This document shows positions 6,266-8,983 of a DNA stretch of 8,983 bases, in pieces. The DNA comes from an uncultured Negativicutes bacterium (GTDB lineage Bacteria; Bacillota; Negativicutes; Acidaminococcales; Acidaminococcaceae). The stretch covers positions 1 through 8,983 of the forward strand of contig CALAZX010000014.1 of assembly GCA_937926555.1 (NCBI GenBank). The letters are read 5' to 3'. Below the pieces are notes generated by a model, which was not told where the DNA came from, did not search any database, and was given only the letters and a program-made list of their open reading frames with translations. Position 1 is the first letter of the stretch. The number at the start of each line of letters is the position of its first letter. A program made the position numbers and the translations under genes.

Positions 6266-6295
6266 TTGGATTGGTGGGAATGCTAATGTTATAAT
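6266..6295 (+). promoter_or_regulatory. Extended -10 promoter of the AbgT operon
   Basis: TTGGAT (6266-6271), an 18-base spacer and TATAAT (6290-6295) preceded by TGT form the same arrangement as the symporter promoter: extended -10, 18-base spacer and a TTGG-type -35. Transcription would start near 6302, giving a leader of about 117 bases. Confidence 0.6.
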
Positions 6296-6325
6296 TTAAT
6301 TGTCCGAAAAGCGCATGAATACGCA

Positions 6326-6351
6326 GAATACAGACTTTGTCAATTGTATTC
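6326..6351 (+). other. Inverted repeat in the AbgT leader
   Basis: GAATACA (6326-6332) and TGTATTC (6345-6351) are perfect complements across a 12-base gap. They lie in the predicted untranslated leader about 24 bases after the transcription start, and an extra direct GAATAC copy is at 6317-6322. It could be an RNA hairpin or a second protein site placed for repression. There is no T-run, so it is not a terminator. Confidence 0.3.
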
Positions 6352-6418
6352 CAAAATGCGGCTTATGAAGGCCGGCACGGCTTATCCTGACGGCCTATTC
6401 TGAAGGGAGAGATCCGCT

Positions 6419-7975
6419 ATGACCACCAACCAGGCATCACCCGGCAAGTCCCCCTCCGGCTTCCTCGCGCTGATTGAACGTATCGGCAACAAGGTTCCGG
6501 ATATCACGATTCTGTTCGTGATCGCATTCTTTGTTGTAGGCATCTTATCCATGTTCCTCTGCCATGTGGACTTTGGGTATGTGAACCCGGCCAACGGCAA
6601 GCCCATCGTCATCGCCAACGTGTTCAGCGCCAAGGCGCTGGTGACCCTGATGAGCAAGATGGTCACCAACTTCGCGACTTTCCCGCCCCTGGGCCTGGTA
6701 GTTGTGGCAACCTTCGGCGTCGGTATCGCTGACGGTTCCGGTTACCTGAACGTGGCGCTGAAAAAGCTGCTGCTGGTGACCCCGAAAAAACTGCTGGTTC
6801 CCGCCATCCTGGTGGCCGGCATGATCAGCCATCTGGGCATGGGCTCCGGCTACATCATCATCATCCCCATCGCCTCCTACATGTTCTACGCATCGGGACG
6901 CCATCCCCTGGCAGGCATCGCCGTCTCCTTCGCGGGTATCGCCGGCGCCTTCGCCGCCAACTACACGCCGTCCCCCATCGACCCTGTCATCCAGGGGTTC
7001 TCCCAGGCTGCGGCCCAGATTATCGACCCGCACTACCTGGTGAACGTGCTGTGTAACTACTACTACTCCATCGTGGCCACCTTCCTGGTAATCCCCACCT
7101 GCTGGTTTGTCACCGACAAGATTGTGGAGCCCGGGCTCTGGAAGATGTACCCCCTGAGCAAGGACCTGGAAGTGGAGAACGATACGGATACCGCCATCAC
7201 TCCCCGTGAGAACCGGGCTTTCTACATCGCCACCGGCGTGCTGGTGCTCATGGGCATCGGCCTGATGATGAGCATCCTGCCGGCCAACAGCCTGTGGCGC
7301 GGCGCTGACGGCAATATCGCCAGCTTCGGCTCCCCGCTGATGAAATCCATCATCTCCCTGATTTTCGTCTTCTTCGGCGCTATCGGCGTTGTTTTCGGCG
7401 TCCTCTCCGGACACTGGAAATCCTCCAAGGACTTCACCGCCGCCATGGAGAAGATGGGTCACATGATTGTGCCTCTGATCGTGTTCTACTTCGTAGCGGC
7501 ACAGTTCCTCTACATCTTCAACACCTCCCATATGGGAGCCCTGATCGCTGTGGCCGGCGCCGAGCTGCTGAAATCCCTGGCTCTGCCGCCCCAGCTCACC
7601 GTATTCGGTGTCATCATCTTCGTCGGCCTGCTGGATCTGCTGATCACCTCCGCATCCGGCAAATGGGCCATCCTGGCGCCTATCCTGGTCCCCATGCTCA
7701 TGGGCGTGGGCATCTCCCCGGAACTGACCCAGGCGGCCTTCCGTTCCGCCGACTCCGCGTTCAACGTAGTGACCCCGATGTTCGCCTTCTATCCCCTGAT
7801 CATCACCTTCTGCCAGAAGTATGTGAAGGAGAGCGGCATCGGCACCCTGAGCTCCATGATGCTCCCCTACACCATCGGTCTGACCCTGGCGTTCTCCGCC
7901 ACCATCTACCTGATGTGGTTCCTGGGCATCCCTCTGGGCATCCAGGGCAACTTCGTATACCCCAGACCGTTCTGA
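6419..7975 (+). CDS. AbgT-family transporter
   Basis: This 518-aa integral membrane protein belongs to the AbgT family, named for E. coli p-aminobenzoyl-glutamate import; other members are antimetabolite exporters. Length and layout are typical, with roughly eleven to thirteen hydrophobic segments and two re-entrant hairpin regions. Family marks are the N-terminal ERIGNKVPDITILFVIA (20-36), the first hairpin region with NYTPSPIDP (181-189), the signature SASGKWAILAPILVPMLM (411-428), and a following ELTQAAFRSADSAFNVVTP stretch (435-453). A charged loop lies at about 233-266. The start has GGAG 9 bases ahead of the ATG. The gene is first in an operon with the RraA-like gene and has a predicted activator-dependent promoter. 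In this context it most likely imports an amidated or peptide-like carboxylate used by the amidases, although export cannot be excluded. Pairing with a GltS-like symporter suggests two related substrates or a substrate/product exchange. Confidence 0.9.
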   Translation: MTTNQASPGKSPSGFLALIERIGNKVPDITILFVIAFFVVGILSMFLCHVDFGYVNPANGKPIVIANVFSAKALVTLMSKMVTNFATFPPLGLVVVATFGVGIADGSGYLNVALKKLLLVTPKKLLVPAILVAGMISHLGMGSGYIIIIPIASYMFYASGRHPLAGIAVSFAGIAGAFAANYTPSPIDPVIQGFSQAAAQIIDPHYLVNVLCNYYYSIVATFLVIPTCWFVTDKIVEPGLWKMYPLSKDLEVENDTDTAITPRENRAFYIATGVLVLMGIGLMMSILPANSLWRGADGNIASFGSPLMKSIISLIFVFFGAIGVVFGVLSGHWKSSKDFTAAMEKMGHMIVPLIVFYFVAAQFLYIFNTSHMGALIAVAGAELLKSLALPPQLTVFGVIIFVGLLDLLITSASGKWAILAPILVPMLMGVGISPELTQAAFRSADSAFNVVTPMFAFYPLIITFCQKYVKESGIGTLSSMMLPYTIGLTLAFSATIYLMWFLGIPLGIQGNFVYPRPF

Positions 7976-8055
7976 TCCGGAAGACCATTCTGATCTGAAG
8001 AACAGTCCTGACCGGCCTGAAAGACCGGCCTGACTGATGCGACTGACCTGAGGGG
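7964..8055 (+). repeat. Degenerate short tandem repeats between AbgT and RraA-like genes
   Basis: Starting in the last four codons of the AbgT gene, units beginning AGACC or AGAAC and ending in CTGA or ATCTGA follow each other at spacings of about 17 to 23 bases, for example AGACCGTTCTGATCCGGA then AGACCATTCTGATCTGA. ACCGGCCTGA occurs twice close together. The units are diverged. They fill most of the 124-base gap before the next gene. Confidence 0.45.
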
Positions 8056-8072
8056 CGGGTCCGCCCGCCCTC
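8051..8072 (+). other. GC-rich hairpin ahead of the RraA-like gene
   Basis: GAGGG pairs with CCCTC around an inner GCGG/CCGC stem, with a small bulge. It lies 20 bases before the ribosome site of the RraA-like gene. No T-run follows, so it does not look like a terminator. It may separate or stabilise the two parts of the operon mRNA. Confidence 0.35.
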
Positions 8073-8099
8073 ACCAGAGACCCCGAAGGAGGTTATCCC

Positions 8100-8750
8100 A
8101 TGTTCATCTGCAATCCCACTCCGGACACCCTGTCCAGAGATATCATCGACCTGTATAAAGATGTGTGCCCCTCCACGTTGGGCCACACCACCGAGTTCGG
8201 CTTCATCCGCGGGCTCACCGCCCTGCAGCAGGACTTCCATTTCGCAGGCAGAGCGATGACGGTGCACCTGCCCGCCATCGACGCCATCGCCATCCACAAG
8301 GGCATGGACGTGGCGCAGGAGGGTGACGTGCTGGTTGTCAGCACCTCCGGCGACTATGACCGGGCCTGCCTGGGCGAGATCGTGGCCTACGCGTACGCCC
8401 GCAAGAAGATCGCCGGCGCCATCATCGACGGCGCTGTCACTGACGTGCGGGCCCTGCGCAAGATGGGCATCCCCATCTTCTGCCGCGGCATCAGCCCCAT
8501 CACCACCCGCAGCATCGGCTTCGAGGGCGCCGTGAACGTGCCCATCTCCGTCTGCAATGTGGTGATCAACCCCGGCGACCTGGTGGTGGCCGACGATGAC
8601 GGCATCTTCGTCACCGGCCCGGACAAAGCCCGCTATTACGGCGAGCTGGCCCTGCAGAAACAGGCGAAGGAGCCCGGTTTCAAAGAACGGCTGGACGCCG
8701 GCGAGAGCCTGGTCTCCATCATCGGGACCGCCAAGTATTTCGAGAAATGA
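8100..8750 (+). CDS. RraA-like / HMG-aldolase-like protein with altered motif
   Basis: This 216-aa cytoplasmic protein has the RraA/MenG-like fold. Relatives include 4-hydroxy-4-methyl-2-oxoglutarate aldolase and oxaloacetate decarboxylases, which use a divalent metal to cleave C-C bonds next to a 2-oxo acid, and E. coli RraA, an RNase E inhibitor. Visible marks are GDVLVVSTSGDYDRACLGE (75-93), GAIIDGAVTD (106-115), GIPIFCRG (123-130) and NPGDLVVADDDGIF (157-170). In the aldolase group the middle motif is normally DGxxRD and, from memory, part of D-X20-R-D. Here Asp115 is kept, the Arg is Thr114 and the partner 21 residues before Thr114 is Glu93, so typical aldolase chemistry is doubtful. The start is secure: GGAGG lies 7 bases ahead. 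It is second in the operon after the AbgT gene with no separate promoter seen. It probably handles the 2-oxo acid left after deamidation; a purely structural or regulatory role is the alternative. Confidence 0.85.
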   Translation: MFICNPTPDTLSRDIIDLYKDVCPSTLGHTTEFGFIRGLTALQQDFHFAGRAMTVHLPAIDAIAIHKGMDVAQEGDVLVVSTSGDYDRACLGEIVAYAYARKKIAGAIIDGAVTDVRALRKMGIPIFCRGISPITTRSIGFEGAVNVPISVCNVVINPGDLVVADDDGIFVTGPDKARYYGELALQKQAKEPGFKERLDAGESLVSIIGTAKYFEK

Positions 8751-8818
8751 TTTCCGGGCGTCAGTCCGGAAATCCCCGGGTATAAACCCGGGAACAGCCC
8801 CGGAATAAGCCGGGGAAA
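8751..8818 (+). other. Three consecutive GC-rich hairpins after the RraA-like gene
   Basis: Immediately after the stop are TTTCCGG/CCGGAAA (8751-8774, 8-base loop plus flanks), CCCGGGT-ATAA-ACCCGGG (about 8776-8793) and CCCCGG-AATAAG-CCGGGG (about 8799-8816). None is followed by a T-run. They may protect the 3' end of the operon mRNA, slow polymerase for Rho, or be a small palindromic repeat element. No standard intrinsic terminator was found after this gene. Confidence 0.5.
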
Positions 8819-8919
8819 TGATTCTGGCAAGAAGGCGGCACCGCTACCACTCCTTTGATCTTTACCGGATCTTCAGTCAGCCATAGCTTTGTAACGGTTG
8901 CGGTGCCTGTCTTTTTCAT
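8761..8919 (-). CDS. Possible small minus-strand ORF, doubtful
   Basis: An open frame of 52 codons begins at ATG 8919 with MKKTGTATVTKLWLTEDPVK and ends inside the hairpin array. It overlaps by ATGA the stop of a four-codon frame (MGDV, ATG 8930), which has an ideal GGAGG 7 bases ahead. A further ATG at 8923 opens a 16-codon basic frame. The protein is not recognised, and its last 15 residues come from the palindromic DNA, which weakens the case. It could equally be the degraded 5' end of an old gene. Confidence 0.2.
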   Translation of the reverse strand: MKKTGTATVTKLWLTEDPVKIKGVVAVPPSCQNHFPGLFRGCSRVYTRGFPD

Positions 8920-8930
8920 ACATCACCCAT

Positions 8931-8950
8931 TACAACTCCTCCTCAGTTGT
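8931..8950 (-). promoter_or_regulatory. Hairpin carrying a ribosome site in its loop
   Basis: On the minus strand ACAACT and AGTTGT pair around the 7-base loop GAGGAGG, which is itself a strong Shine-Dalgarno sequence, followed at once by ATG (8930-8928). Such an arrangement could present or hide the ribosome site. It is preceded on that strand by a T-rich stretch (8951-8960 region) and by a perfect ACGGAC-N6-GTCCGT inverted repeat at the window edge (8966-8983). Confidence 0.3.
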
Positions 8951-8983
8951 GAAAAAAGAAGCTGTACGGACGTCATTGTCCGT

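Noticed and set aside
6287..6296. TGTTATAATT first read as a fourth regulator site like GTTATAAC
   Set aside because: It lies at -10 spacing from TTGGAT and is better explained as the extended -10 element of the AbgT promoter.
7964..8055. CRISPR array
   Set aside because: The repeats are short, diverged and nearly contiguous, without unique spacers of constant length.
6545..8074. Minus-strand open frame of 509 codons opposite the AbgT gene
   Set aside because: It is an Asp/Gly/His/Gln-rich complement of a hydrophobic gene with no recognisable family.
1..8983. Insertion sequence, phage, tRNA or rRNA genes
   Set aside because: No transposase, integrase, terminal repeat pair with target duplication, or cloverleaf/rRNA-like stretch was seen on either strand.

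Overview
The window looks like a chromosomal segment of a Gram-positive gut-type bacterium, most likely a GC-rich member of the class Clostridia (Bacillota). This is inferred from strong GGAGG-type ribosome sites 5 to 9 bases before most starts, extended -10 promoters of the TGnTATAAT type, hairpin-plus-T terminators, AT-rich spacers, and G/C-rich third codon positions. No gene here fixes the species.

Layout from left to right. (1) Minus strand, running off the left edge: the first 51 codons of a TehA/TDT-family membrane transporter (1-153), with a promoter at 197-225. (2) Minus strand: a soluble TPR-type protein of unknown function (about 357-1325, start uncertain) ending at a strong terminator (286-320). 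(3) Minus strand operon: a GltS-like sodium/solute symporter (2512-3861), then a creatininase-family amidohydrolase (1747-2493) 18 bases later, closed by a terminator at 1662-1709. (4) Minus strand: a LysR-type regulator (4113-5030) with its own terminator (3996-4052). (5) Plus strand, divergent from the regulator: a nitrilase-superfamily amidase (5312-6142) with its own promoter and terminator. (6) Plus strand operon: an AbgT-family transporter (6419-7975), then an RraA-like/HMG-aldolase-like protein (8100-8750). (7) A right-hand tail (8751-8983) with three GC-rich hairpins and a possible start of a minus-strand small gene.

The central block, 1662 to about 8830, reads as one catabolic module. 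It has two importers for small organic or amino acids, two unrelated amide-hydrolysing folds, an RraA-like protein that in other pathways cleaves or decarboxylates 2-oxo acids, and a LysR regulator between the two arms. GTTAT/ATAAC inverted repeats lie about 45 to 75 bases before the predicted transcription starts of all three structural units, and one overlaps the regulator's own predicted promoter. My inference is that the LysR protein senses the substrate or an intermediate and switches on both arms. The substrate cannot be read from the sequence. An amide- or lactam-containing amino-acid-like compound, broken down to a 2-oxo acid, would fit the parts.

Two of the enzymes carry changed active-site motifs: Tyr for the usual metal-binding His in the creatininase-like protein, and Thr for the usual Arg in the RraA-like protein. 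Standard database names would probably misstate their reactions.
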